64,000 nucleotides of DNA from Amyelois transitella (Eukaryota; Arthropoda; Insecta; Lepidoptera; Pyralidae), in assembly GCF_032362555.1 (NCBI RefSeq), contig NC_083536.1:1116001-1180000 (forward strand), given 5' to 3'. Shown in pieces: positions 32,390 to 42,161 of this stretch; the stretch's first letter is position 1, and each line of letters begins with the position of its first letter. The notes under the pieces are model-generated. The model was not told the DNA's origin. It saw nothing but the letters and a program-made list of their open reading frames with translations, and made no database searches. A program made the position numbers and the translations under genes.

Positions 32390-33736
32390 TCTATATATAT
32401 AAAACTCTTCCGTTACTGAGTGACTGACTGACAGACAACGCACAGTCGAAACTACTGGTCGTAGACAGCTGAAATTTGGAATGTAGGTTCCTTGGGATAT
32501 GTAGGGGAGCACTAAGAAAGGATTTTTGGAAATTCAACCCCCAAAGGGGGGAAAAGGGGTAAAAACGTTTCTATGAAAAATCTTATTCCTTGGGTTTATA
32601 AACTTGAAACTTGGCATGAACACGTACATAGGCAAGTAAATATGTTTGACATTATAAGTTTTTTCAAACTACCCTCCAATCGTGATTTAGGGGGAGCGAT
32701 TGGGTAACTGATTTATTAACGCACAGCCGAAACCGCTCGGTATAGGAGCCTGAGATTTTGAACAGAGGTTCCTTTAGTAACATAAGTGAGCACTAAGAAG
32801 GGATTTTTGAAATGTCAACCCCCAAGGGGGGGAAACGGGATAAACTGAGCCGGGGCTGCGGGAAAGTTCTAACGAGATACCGTGGCCCCGGAACGCAAAG
32901 GGCAACTGAAGGAACGAGGTGGGTTTTAGTCAGTAAAAGTCTGACACTTCCTTCCGTTCCACCCAGAGCGGGAGAGGTCATTTGATGATTTCCCATCCTT
33001 TAAAAAAAAGACTTTGTATGACAACTTTCAGTCGTCTCTTTAACATACATAATAACATACATAATTATGTACATACATGCATAACATTAATAACATCACG
33101 CCTTTAAATCCCTATTTTGTGTTAACACTACCCATACAAACAGCTAAAAGGAAACAAGTGAAGAGACGAAATTTGTCCGCATCCATTTTCACCTAAATTC
33201 TTAACGTTAATGAGATTTACTTTTTATTATCAGGTCAACCTAATAGCCTCACATGTACGTATAACTTCGTAAGAATTTTCTTTCAACTCCTAACCGTTGA
33301 GGAGTTGTACCTTCCATCATCAGCTCATTCACATGGGATGATGACTATCAGACGCAAATACTTAAACAGAAGGAAATCCTGTAAGGCCTCTTCGTCCTAT
33401 AAATCCTGTTTTTTTTTCTTTTGAGACGATGATTTTGTCTCGCTTTACTTTTTCTATATAGATTTGTATGTATACTAATATTATAAAGAGGAACAATCTA
33501 TTTTTTTATATGTTTGTTTGTTTACACATGTAATCGATAAACTCCGAAACTACTGAATCGATTTCAAACATTCACCATTAGAAAACTACATCATCCCTGA
33601 GTACCTAACACAGGCTATATTTAATTCCAGTTGTAACAAGATTTCAGCCTGTGGAAGAAAAAGCCCTGTCGAGATCATTAAAAAACGCTATATATAACCG
33701 AATTACACGTGGGCGAAGCCGCGGGCGGAAAGCTAG
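32390..33736 (+). mobile_element. Nested non-autonomous Helitron with visible empty site
   Basis: Starts TCTATATATATAAAACTC after CAAA and ends GCGGGCGGAAAGCTAG before TTTTTT. The tandem sister unit at about 31644-31660 shows the uninterrupted CAAATTTTTTATATAAAA, so the insertion went between A and T with no target duplication, as Helitrons do. Internal stretches (32840-33005; 33470-33640, with ATACTAATATTATAAA) are other dispersed insect repeats. No protein is encoded; one 79-codon frame inside is chance. Confidence 0.7.
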
Positions 33737-34450
33737 TTTTTTATATAAAATACTAAAACAACACAAAAAAATATTTTTATTAAAAATTGATATCTTGTTT
33801 TTGTTGGGACTCGAACTTGGACCGCCAACTTCACAGTCTCATGCGCTAACCACTGGACCATCGAAGCCGTTGCGATGGTGTCGAAATTAAAGTAGACTAC
33901 ATATGTACATATGGTGACATCTATACCCCTTGCGGGGTAGACAGAGCCAACAGGCTTGAAAAAACTGAATGGCCACGTTCAGCTATTTGGCTTAATGATA
34001 GAATTAAGATTCAAATAGCGACAGGTTGCTCGCCCATCGCCTAAAAAAGAATCCCAAGTTTGTAAGCCTATCCCTTAGTCGCCTTTCACTTGTATTTATA
34101 TGTTATAGGTATTATGCTGTCGTTCAATGATAAATGACTTTAAATTTTAAGTTTCGTAACTTATTTGCAGGCAAACTCATGCCTTGAATTCATTCAAATG
34201 TCGATAACTTTTTTTTAGTGAACCGATTTTGACGAAACAAACTTTAAATGTTATTCTGAGTCAAAACAAAGCAATTAGTGAAAGTTTCAAGTAAATCGGT
34301 TCAGTACTTTCGGAGATAATCGTGATCATACATACAGACAGACAAGAAATTCAAAAAAAATATTTTTGCTTTCTATTATTCATTTTAAGTGTCCCTCTAT
34401 CCATTTCAGCCAAAAATACTAAATGTACAGACAAAATATTTTTACTATTT
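33737..34450 (+). repeat. Tandem repeat unit 2, continued after the nested Helitron
   Basis: Matches 31645-32344 with very few changes. Includes a second tRNA-like SINE head (33804-33876, minus strand) and a second RTE-tailed SINE-like fragment (about 33900-34085). Confidence 0.9.
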
Positions 34451-34604
34451 TATTATATGTATAGATATGTATAGATAGATGATTTTTAAATTTATTTATT
34501 TTTTTTGACATTTGAATTCTACATTATTTTTGACATTTGATATTAGAATGTTATTATATTATATTTGGGCTTGGTAATTAATTGTATAGATTTTTAATTG
34601 TGTA

Positions 34605-35929
34605 CATTCAGTCAGAAAAGTATCGGGAATGGATTATTTATTTATGGTTCCAAATTCAAATTTTTGTTTTTTTTGTTGTTGTTAGATTGGCACAACTGTT
34701 TTCCATTTTGGCGCGGAGTTTGAGTTGCATCTGTTGTTTACATTAAATACAGTGCTATTTTTAGTTATATCATATCTAGTGTGTATTGCTAATTTCATAA
34801 TGGATAAAAACATCGAACAAAGAGTTTGTCTTAAATTTTGCATTGCCAATGGAATATCGTGTTCGGAGTCACTGAAAATGTTACAGAAGGCTTACGGTGA
34901 ATCGACTTTATCAAAAACTCGTGCTTATGAGTGGTACAAAGCGTTCAAAAGCGGTCGAGATGTGATGGAAGATTTGCCTCGCTCTGGTAGGCCATCAACG
35001 TCTGCAACTGAAGTTAACATCGCAAAAGTGAAGGAAATAGTGACTGAAAATCCTCATTCAACTTTGAGAGAGATAGCCACCGAACTTTCTGTATCTCACG
35101 AGTCGATCCGTACCATTTTAACTAATAAATTGGGTATGAAACATGTTGCCGCTCGGCTAGTCCCAAAAGACCTGAATTTTTTTCAAAAACTCAATCGCAT
35201 GAGAGTCGCTGAGGACATGCTAGAACGAGTCAATTCCGACCCAACATTCATGAAACGCATTGTTACTGGTGACGAGACGTGGGTTTACGAGTTTGACATG
35301 CAAACTAGTCAACAAGCTTCGGAGTGGCGCCTTCCAACTGAACCGAAACCGAAAAAACCACGCCAAAGTCGTTCAAAAGTCAAAGTAATGTTGACTGTTT
35401 TCTTTGACTATCGCGGTGTTGTGCACTCGGAATTCTTGCCGGAAGGTCAAACGGTAAATAAGGAATATTATTTGAGTGTTATGCGGCGTTTAAGAGAGCA
35501 AATCCGACGAAAAAGGCCAGATTTGTGGAAAGAAAATTCTTGGATTTTGCACCATGATAATGCACCTTCGCACAAGGCCATCATTGTGAACGAATTTTTA
35601 ACCAAACACTCAACAAATACCATCGAGCAACCACCATATTCACCAGATATGGCTCCAGCCGACTTTTTTCTTTTTCCTAAACTCAAATTACCACTTCGTG
35701 GCACCCGTTTTCAATCGGTAGAAGACATAAAAGAGAATTCGCGGCGAGAACTGACCTCAATTCCGGAAACAGCGTTTAAAAAATGTTTTGATGATTGGAT
35801 TATTCGTTGGCGTAAGTGTATCGTTTCTAAAGGAGCATATTTTGAAGGTGATAAAATAAATTTGGATGAATAACAAACAGTTTGTGTATTATTGATCTTT
35901 TCCTGCTACTTTCTTGACAGAGTAGTATG
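34605..35929 (+). mobile_element. mariner-2: complete Tc1/mariner element
   Basis: TA at 34603-34604 and 35930-35931 flank ends that both begin CAT and share an inverted segment (GTCAGAAAAGTATCGGGAA against GTCAAGAAAGTAGCAGGAA). Length about 1.3 kb, with a single uninterrupted transposase. Confidence 0.8.
34800..35873 (+). CDS. mariner-2 transposase, intact
   Basis: 357 residues from the ATG at 34800 (an upstream in-frame ATG at 34725 would add 25 hydrophobic residues unlike a transposase start). N-terminal paired HTH (MDKNIEQRVCLKFCIANG, SVSHESIRTILTNKLG), then the DDE core: D in VTGDETWVYEFD, D in ILHHDNAPSHK, D in YSPDMAPADFFLFP. Thirty-four residues lie between the last two aspartates, the D,D34D mariner signature. 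Length matches active mariners (about 345-355). No stop or frameshift, so a catalytically competent enzyme is possible. Nuclear cut-and-paste at TA sites. Confidence 0.92.
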   Translation: MDKNIEQRVCLKFCIANGISCSESLKMLQKAYGESTLSKTRAYEWYKAFKSGRDVMEDLPRSGRPSTSATEVNIAKVKEIVTENPHSTLREIATELSVSHESIRTILTNKLGMKHVAARLVPKDLNFFQKLNRMRVAEDMLERVNSDPTFMKRIVTGDETWVYEFDMQTSQQASEWRLPTEPKPKKPRQSRSKVKVMLTVFFDYRGVVHSEFLPEGQTVNKEYYLSVMRRLREQIRRKRPDLWKENSWILHHDNAPSHKAIIVNEFLTKHSTNTIEQPPYSPDMAPADFFLFPKLKLPLRGTRFQSVEDIKENSRRELTSIPETAFKKCFDDWIIRWRKCIVSKGAYFEGDKINLDE

Positions 35930-36052
35930 TAATGAATTTTTTCTTTCGAATGCACATTGCATTTTTTTTTCTTTCGAATGCACGTTGTTTCTGAAATAAA
36001 TTGAATTGAAAAAAAAAAAAAATAATACACTATCTTCATGGTCGTCTTCTTC
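35930..36052. other. Short A/T-rich spacer
   Basis: Contains a tandem duplication of CTTTCGAATGCAC and an A-run between mariner-2 and gypsy-2. Confidence 0.6.
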
Positions 36053-36391
36053 TGTAGTATAGGTATCACTTAAGATATAATAAATTAAATATTAAAGACA
36101 TTGGTTATATTATGATGTCATAGTTTGGAATGCATGCAAGTCCTTATAAGGCATAGTTGATAAAACATTATTGTTTATATTTAAGATCCGTACATCGGAA
36201 TGTTAGGTACTCTTTTGAGGCACCGCTATTTGAATTAATATTTTATTTTATTATTAAATGTAAACATCCAACCACCCACTTAGGAGGGTGACGTGTATTA
36301 CTAGTATATAAGTTCCCTTATAATCAAATAAAAGTTAGTTACAACACAGCTCGTACTTGTTTTACTTGTGTCCCGATCACCCATCAACACA
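36053..36391 (+). repeat. gypsy-2 5' LTR
   Basis: Contains a TATATAA box at 36305-36311 and AATAAA at 36327-36332. Followed directly by the primer site. Confidence 0.95.
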
Positions 36392-36406
36392 TGGCGACCC
36401 TGCCAG
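36392..36406 (+). promoter_or_regulatory. gypsy-2 primer-binding site
   Basis: TGGCGACCCTGCCAG starts at the first base after the LTR. Confidence 0.75.
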
Positions 36407-36500
36407 TGCGCGCGCGTCCAGTTACTTAGCTCGAATCTGAGAGGACCTTCCAAATATAGTATATGACTAAATTCCAATCTATCTCGATATGTAATTTACG

Positions 36501-36764
36501 ATGGGGAATCATCAAACTGCTCCAGTCCCGCCTGCCTCTAGCACACCTCCCGAGATTTATACTCAATTGGGAAAAAACAATTTAATTGAGCAACATTATT
36601 TAAGCCAAGGACTTAATAATATAAATTTATACCTCTGTATTGTGGTAGTTGCTGGATTTCTAATTATCATTTTTGTATTGATTCGTTATATCAATACCTG
36701 TTTAAACAAAAGAATTGAGAAACGTGCACAGGGAGAAATATTTAAACAACAAGTAAGAAACTAA
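36501..36764 (+). CDS. gypsy-2 small ORF 1: predicted myristoylated single-pass membrane protein
   Basis: 87 residues. It begins MGNHQT: glycine 2 and threonine 6 fit an N-myristoylation signal. Residues about 45-67 (LYLCIVVVAGFLIIIFVLI) form one membrane span, followed by a basic tail (KRIEKRAQGEIFK). The start has A at -3 and G at +4, a strong context. It lies between the primer site and gag and ends one base before the next ORF. I recall that 412/mdg1 elements have small ORFs in this place with no established role, so presence is not unique, but a membrane protein here is unusual. Function unknown. Alternative: a host-derived or vestigial env-like piece, for which I see no evidence. Confidence 0.65.
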   Translation: MGNHQTAPVPPASSTPPEIYTQLGKNNLIEQHYLSQGLNNINLYLCIVVVAGFLIIIFVLIRYINTCLNKRIEKRAQGEIFKQQVRN

Positions 36765-36765
36765 A

Positions 36766-37086
36766 ATGGAAAGATACATTAAGGCCGTAGAAGAAGAAAT
36801 AAAGATATTGTGTGAGTCGTATAATCTCTTTTGTCAAGGCACAAACGTTACCAAGGAAGAAGGGCGCACAGCGATAGTAACATATGTGGAAGGACAAAAA
36901 GGTCACTATCGGTGGAGTCCCGAGAATATGACAGCAAAAATATTTGCGGATATTTCTAGACTATTGGACGTAGAGTTTGAAGATGGGACTAAAGGTATAG
37001 CCCAGATGTCCGTAATCTACGAGGGAAAGTTATTATTTATATGGAAAATCGTGTGGGAAAGAGACAGCACATATGCTGAGTGGTGA
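36766..37086 (+). CDS. gypsy-2 small ORF 2, 106 residues, unknown function
   Basis: Starts one base after the stop of small ORF 1 (TAA A ATG), suggesting termination-reinitiation on one RNA. Soluble and mixed-charge: N-terminal helix (MERYIKAVEEEIKILCESYN), then strand-rich sequence (TAIVTYVEGQKGHYRW, GIAQMSVIYEGKLLFIW). No signal peptide, membrane span or zinc finger, and I recognise no domain. The open frame in a young, otherwise intact element, plus protein-like composition, argues that it is translated. Confidence 0.6.
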   Translation: MERYIKAVEEEIKILCESYNLFCQGTNVTKEEGRTAIVTYVEGQKGHYRWSPENMTAKIFADISRLLDVEFEDGTKGIAQMSVIYEGKLLFIWKIVWERDSTYAEW

Positions 37087-37228
37087 AAAGTGTTAAAGTG
37101 CGTGTGAAAAGTGCACCTATGGACTCTAGGTGATATAAATTGTAAGTATATTAACTAGCCTTTATATTCATTAATTATGTTCTTATATTATGTATCATCA
37201 ATTTACTTTATAAAAGTGAGTAAGATCT

Positions 37229-38443
37229 ATGGCAGATATAGAACAGTTAATTGAAGGGTTAAAAGATATTAGAACGTATTTAATTAAATTGGGACCAGCA
37301 CGACGTAAAACTCAGAATTTAGAGATAAAAATTAAAGACGTGGAACAAAATTATTTAAAATTTAATGAATTAATTAAAAATTATAGTGATCTTATAAAAT
37401 CTGGTACTATTGACGAAAAAGTAGTAAAAAACATTAATAAAGTAAGTGCAATATACATAGATTTATATGATAACATTAAAAATTTATTTACTGAAAAGAA
37501 TCAAGAAGACATGGAAACTTTTAATATTAAAACAGCTTTAGGATTAATACCTGTAATGACAGAGGATGAAAAAGCTATTCAACAATTAATTGATAATATT
37601 GAGTACTATAGCTCAATGTTAACTAAACCGGAGTGTATATCAAAATTGATACAATTTATTTTAAAAAGCAGGTTAACACAATCCGCGAAACTAAAACTAA
37701 ATAATGACTATCCTACTATTGTCGCATTGTTGAATGATATGAAGAGTAATTTACTTGCAAAAAAAAGTGCTAACGCAGTACAAACAAAATTACATAACGC
37801 AAGACAAAATAGTGTATCTATTTCCGAATTTGGACAAGAATTATCGGAACTTTTCGTTAAATTAACAATTGCACAAGCCAATGGTAATTCCGATGACTAT
37901 AAAACATTAAGAGCAATTAATGAGAAAATGGCAATTAAAAAATTTGCTGATGGGTTGCGAAATCGTAGGATTAGCACCATAATCGCAGCTAGAAATTTTG
38001 ACTCCCTTAAAGATGCCATTCAGGCAGCAGTAGATGAAGAAACAACTGCACCAGGAGCACCTGAAGGTGTAAGTTTATTCTATCGTAATAACACACATAG
38101 AGGAACCTATCGTCATGCAGTAGGCAATAATCAACAGAGAGGTAATTTCAGGGGAAATTATTATAAGACATTCAATACTACTACAAATCGAAATAACAGT
38201 AATAATATGCGCTATAACCAGAAATTTCAACGAGGTTATAACGCATCAAAAAGTTTCCGGGGAAGAAATACTTCAAGTGGATACAATAGAGGTATTAATA
38301 GAGGTATCAATAGATATCAAAACAATAGGAGCAATCATCAAAATACATATAAAAATACGGGAAATATTAACATGCTTAGTAGTACATCAGGTAATATAAA
38401 TAGTGAAGAGAATTTACAACTTGATGAGTTTTTTCGTGAATAA
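37229..38443 (+). CDS. gypsy-2 Gag
   Basis: 404 residues. Helical N-terminus, capsid-like middle (residues about 90-270), and an asparagine/arginine/glycine-rich C-terminus (residues about 285-385; RGNFRGNYYKTF, FRGRNTSSGYNRG) that replaces the CCHC zinc knuckle, as in 412/mdg1-type Gags. The RG-rich tail should bind RNA. Stop at 38441-38443, overlapping the Pol frame for 44 bases. Gag forms the cytoplasmic particle. Confidence 0.9.
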   Translation: MADIEQLIEGLKDIRTYLIKLGPARRKTQNLEIKIKDVEQNYLKFNELIKNYSDLIKSGTIDEKVVKNINKVSAIYIDLYDNIKNLFTEKNQEDMETFNIKTALGLIPVMTEDEKAIQQLIDNIEYYSSMLTKPECISKLIQFILKSRLTQSAKLKLNNDYPTIVALLNDMKSNLLAKKSANAVQTKLHNARQNSVSISEFGQELSELFVKLTIAQANGNSDDYKTLRAINEKMAIKKFADGLRNRRISTIIAARNFDSLKDAIQAAVDEETTAPGAPEGVSLFYRNNTHRGTYRHAVGNNQQRGNFRGNYYKTFNTTTNRNNSNNMRYNQKFQRGYNASKSFRGRNTSSGYNRGINRGINRYQNNRSNHQNTYKNTGNINMLSSTSGNINSEENLQLDEFFRE

Positions 38444-41400
38444 TAATCACATATTTACAGTCGGCAATTCAATGACTATAGAGTTATATTGTAATGGTAA
38501 CTTAAACACTTGGTTGATTGACTCAGGAGCCACGATATCAGCAATTAAATATGAATATATTAAGAAACATAACATAAAAATGCATTTTAGTGATTTACAA
38601 ATCTGTGGAATTGGAGGTAATATAAAAGCAATAGGATATACTTATTTACGATTACAATTAGGGAATGACGTTATTACTCAAAAGGTTTATGTTTTCAATT
38701 CCTTACCATGTATTACAACAGGCATTCTTGGACATGATTTCTTATACAAAAATAAAGCCATACTTAATTATGAAACAGATACAATTTCGATTGCATTGAA
38801 TAATCGCAAATTAATAACGTTAAAATTAAAGAATAAGTCATGTTACACATTAACACCACGTTCAGAATCTATTGTATATGTGAGATGTAACATAAATAAA
38901 GATTGTGTAGTTTGTGCTAAAGAATTAAATGAAGGAGTATTTATCGCTAGCACTATTGCCAAACCTATTGATGGAAAAATACCTATCTTAATTTTAAATA
39001 CTACGAATAAAGAAATAAAATTAGACAAAATAAATACCACAGTACACGACCTTGATGATTACAATTATTGCAAATTCGAAAAACCTAATGAAATTAATGC
39101 TGATAGAGTTAAAACGTTGTTTACTCAGTTGAATTTCAATCATTTAAATACGGAAGAAAAAAAGGAATTAAATAAAATATGTGCCAAAAACGCCGATGTT
39201 TTTCAATTACCAAATGATAAATTAACCGTCACAACATTATGTAAACAGTCGATACAATTAAAACCAAATATTGATCCAGTATATACAAAAAATTATAGGT
39301 TGCCACAAACACAAAAAAAAGAATTAGATAAACAAATAGATAAAATGTTAAAGGATGGAATAATAGAACCAACAAGAAGTGAATGGTCTAGTCCCGTATT
39401 ATTAGTACCAAAGAAAGTTGATCCATCGGGCGAAAAGAAATGGCGCCTTGTTATTGATTACAGAAAACTTAATGACAGGATCCAGGATGATAAATTCCCT
39501 CTGCCTAACATAACCGAAATATTAGATTCCTTATCTGGTTCTATTTATTTCAGTCATTTAGATCTTTTTTCTGGTTATTACCAACAGGAACTCGAAAAAG
39601 AATCAAGAAAATTTACAGCGTTTTGCTCAGGCCAGTATCAAATGACTCGATTACCTATGGGTCTAAAAATTAGCCCAGGTGCATTTAGCAGAATGATAAC
39701 ATTAGCTATGTCAGGTTTAACGTACGAAAAATGCTTCGTGTATTTAGATGATATAGTGGTTTTCGGCCGAAATTTAGAAAATCATAATAGTAATTTAATA
39801 AGTGTTCTTGAAAGATTAAGAAAAGTTAACTTGAAATTAAATCCAGTAAAATGCGAGTTCCTAAAGAAGGAACTACTATACTTAGGTCATGTAGTAACAG
39901 CTGAAGGAATTTTACCAGATCCAGGCAAAATAGAAGCGATTCGTAATTACCCAACACCAAACAACGAAAAAGAGGTAAAAAGTTTTGTTGCTTTGGCAAA
40001 TTATTACAGGAAATTTATACCCAAGTTCGCAGAAAAGGCTTACCCATTAACCCAGTTAAGTAAAAAAAATATTAAATTTCATTGGGACAAGAATTGCCAA
40101 AATGCTTTTTGTAGTTTAAAGAAAGCAATAAGTTCCCCGCCGGTATTGCAATATCCAAATTTCAGTGAAAACAACGAATTTATTTTACAAACAGATGCAT
40201 CAGGATATGCTATAGGTGCGGTTCTTTCAAATAATGACGATCGCCCAATAGCTTTTGCAAGCCGAAATTTAAATAAATCTGAACTAAATTATGCTACCAT
40301 AGAAAAAGAACTTCTTGCTATAGTATGGGCAATCAAATATTTCAGACCATATTTATATGGTACACATTTTAAAATAAAAACAGATCATAAACCTTTAATT
40401 TATCTTTTTAACATGAAAGATCCCTCTAGTCGTTTAACAAAGTTTAGACTTCTTTTAGAAGAATATGATTTCACTGTAGAGTACATAAAAGGAAAAGAAA
40501 ACATAGTGGCAGATGCTTTATCACGTACGAAAATCACTGTTAAAGATTTAAAAGAAATGAATGAATGTATAAATGTCATGACGAGAGCAATGAGAAATAG
40601 AATGGCAAAACAATCGAGCCAAAATATGAATCAGGAGAACAACTGTAGGACTGATCACCCGAAAGTTGTAGATATTAACTCCAAAATAAATGGATGTGTC
40701 GAATTACGTTTTCTAAACGTTACTGAGCTCAGAAAAATAAAAGCATTAATGCGCAGTAAAAACTATGATATTCAAGAACTAGGAAATTTTACATACGTTA
40801 AAAATCAAAATACTCTTTATATTAAACCACTTTCCTCAGAACAAAAGGTACGAGATACCCTTGTGAAGGAACTTGGTATAGCATGTGAAAAATGGAAAAT
40901 AAATCAAATAACTGTTATTAAAGATAATAACAATAAAATGATAGTAGAAAAGCTAGCTAATGAAATAAAAAACGATGTTAATTGGACTAGTCCACAGTTA
41001 TGTATACTAAAAAATGTATCAAGAGTAGAAAATAAAGACGATAAGAAGGTAATATTAAATGATTTCCATTTACTACCCACTAGCGGTCACGCAGGGATTA
41101 AAAGAATGTATAACAATATAAAAAGACGTTATTTTTGGATAGGACTAGAAGACGATATTAAAAATTTTGTGAAAAAATGTTCTAAATGTCAAAAAGAAAA
41201 GTTTTCTTTGTATACTAAGGAACCTATGACTATCACAACCACAGCCAGCACTGCATTCCAGAAAATTTTCTTAGATGTTGTTGGACCCTTAGACACAGAT
41301 ACAAAGAACTTTTCTTACATTTTAACCCTTCAATGCGACTTAACGAAATATATTGAAGCCTACCCATTAGTGACGAAAGGTTCAAAAGAAATCGCTGAAA

Positions 41401-42083
41401 CTCTAGTAAGTAATTTTATACTACGTTATGGTGTTCCAGAAATGATAACAACCGACAGGGGTTCCGAATTCACTTCAACTATTTTTCAAGAAGTATGCAA
41501 ATTGTTACAAATAAAAAAGAATACATCTACAGCATATCATCATCAAAGTATTGGGGCATTAGAAAACACCCATAAAAGTCTTGGCGCTTATCTTCGAATA
41601 CAAACTGATAATAATCCAGAACATTGGAGTAAGTGGCTACCATTTTGGTGCTTCGCTTACAATACTTCAGTTCATACTGAGACAAAATTTACACCATTTG
41701 AATTAGTATTTGGTAAAAAGTGTAACCTACCTAGTAATTTAACATCTCAGATTGAACCTCTGTATAATCATGAAAATTATCCAATGGAACTTCGTTATAG
41801 GCTTCAAATATCTCAAAGAGATGCTAGGGAAAATTTAATTAAGTCTAAAATTGTAAGAAAAGAAAAGTATGATAAGTATATTAAGCCAACAGTATATAAA
41901 CCAAATGATGACATACTTATAAGAAATGAAAATAGAAATAAGTTTACTAGCATATTTTCAGGTCCATATAAAGTTGTGAGAGAGTTAAGTCCAAATGTAG
42001 AGATAATAAAAAATGGCAAGATAGATGTAGTTCATAAGAATCGTACTAAGAGATATATACCCGATACTAATTGTACTAGTTAA
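38403..42083 (+). CDS. gypsy-2 Pol (protease, RT, RNase H, integrase)
   Basis: 1226 residues, open throughout. Protease WLIDSGATISAIK near 37-49; RT with KWRLVIDYRKLND and the catalytic YLDDIVVFG near 446; RNase H LQTDASGYAIGAVL near 596 and TDHKPLIYLF; integrase zinc domain (SGHAGIKRMYN, CSKCQKEK) near 895-935; core with LDVVGPL near 957, TTDRGSEFTS near 1018 and the glutamate in GALENTHKS near 1052. The frame opens at 38400, so it is reached from gag by a frameshift (GTG at 38403 is unlikely to be used). Pol lies in the +1 frame relative to gag. Confidence 0.93.
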   Translation: MKRIYNLMSFFVNNNHIFTVGNSMTIELYCNGNLNTWLIDSGATISAIKYEYIKKHNIKMHFSDLQICGIGGNIKAIGYTYLRLQLGNDVITQKVYVFNSLPCITTGILGHDFLYKNKAILNYETDTISIALNNRKLITLKLKNKSCYTLTPRSESIVYVRCNINKDCVVCAKELNEGVFIASTIAKPIDGKIPILILNTTNKEIKLDKINTTVHDLDDYNYCKFEKPNEINADRVKTLFTQLNFNHLNTEEKKELNKICAKNADVFQLPNDKLTVTTLCKQSIQLKPNIDPVYTKNYRLPQTQKKELDKQIDKMLKDGIIEPTRSEWSSPVLLVPKKVDPSGEKKWRLVIDYRKLNDRIQDDKFPLPNITEILDSLSGSIYFSHLDLFSGYYQQELEKESRKFTAFCSGQYQMTRLPMGLKISPGAFSRMITLAMSGLTYEKCFVYLDDIVVFGRNLENHNSNLISVLERLRKVNLKLNPVKCEFLKKELLYLGHVVTAEGILPDPGKIEAIRNYPTPNNEKEVKSFVALANYYRKFIPKFAEKAYPLTQLSKKNIKFHWDKNCQNAFCSLKKAISSPPVLQYPNFSENNEFILQTDASGYAIGAVLSNNDDRPIAFASRNLNKSELNYATIEKELLAIVWAIKYFRPYLYGTHFKIKTDHKPLIYLFNMKDPSSRLTKFRLLLEEYDFTVEYIKGKENIVADALSRTKITVKDLKEMNECINVMTRAMRNRMAKQSSQNMNQENNCRTDHPKVVDINSKINGCVELRFLNVTELRKIKALMRSKNYDIQELGNFTYVKNQNTLYIKPLSSEQKVRDTLVKELGIACEKWKINQITVIKDNNNKMIVEKLANEIKNDVNWTSPQLCILKNVSRVENKDDKKVILNDFHLLPTSGHAGIKRMYNNIKRRYFWIGLEDDIKNFVKKCSKCQKEKFSLYTKEPMTITTTASTAFQKIFLDVVGPLDTDTKNFSYILTLQCDLTKYIEAYPLVTKGSKEIAETLVSNFILRYGVPEMITTDRGSEFTSTIFQEVCKLLQIKKNTSTAYHHQSIGALENTHKSLGAYLRIQTDNNPEHWSKWLPFWCFAYNTSVHTETKFTPFELVFGKKCNLPSNLTSQIEPLYNHENYPMELRYRLQISQRDARENLIKSKIVRKEKYDKYIKPTVYKPNDDILIRNENRNKFTSIFSGPYKVVRELSPNVEIIKNGKIDVVHKNRTKRYIPDTNCTS

Positions 42084-42161
42084 AAAAAAAAAAAAAAATA
42101 ATGATAATAAAAAAAATATATATATATACATACATATATTTTTTTTTGTAATCGGTGGAGA

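Larger units (their letters stand above)
31463..34482 (-). mobile_element. Probable non-autonomous Helitron (outer), containing a tandem duplication and a nested Helitron
   Basis: Right end read on the minus strand: A/TCATCTATC at 34482. Left end: GC-rich hairpin and CTAGT at 31463-31490. TC start, CTAGT end and A/T flanks fit Helitrons. Inside, a unit of about 745 bases occurs twice in tandem (31597 on, 32345 on), the second split by the nested Helitron at 32390-33736. It sits at the end of LINE-c; LINE-c 3' UTR may continue at 34483. No Rep or helicase coding. Confidence 0.45.
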
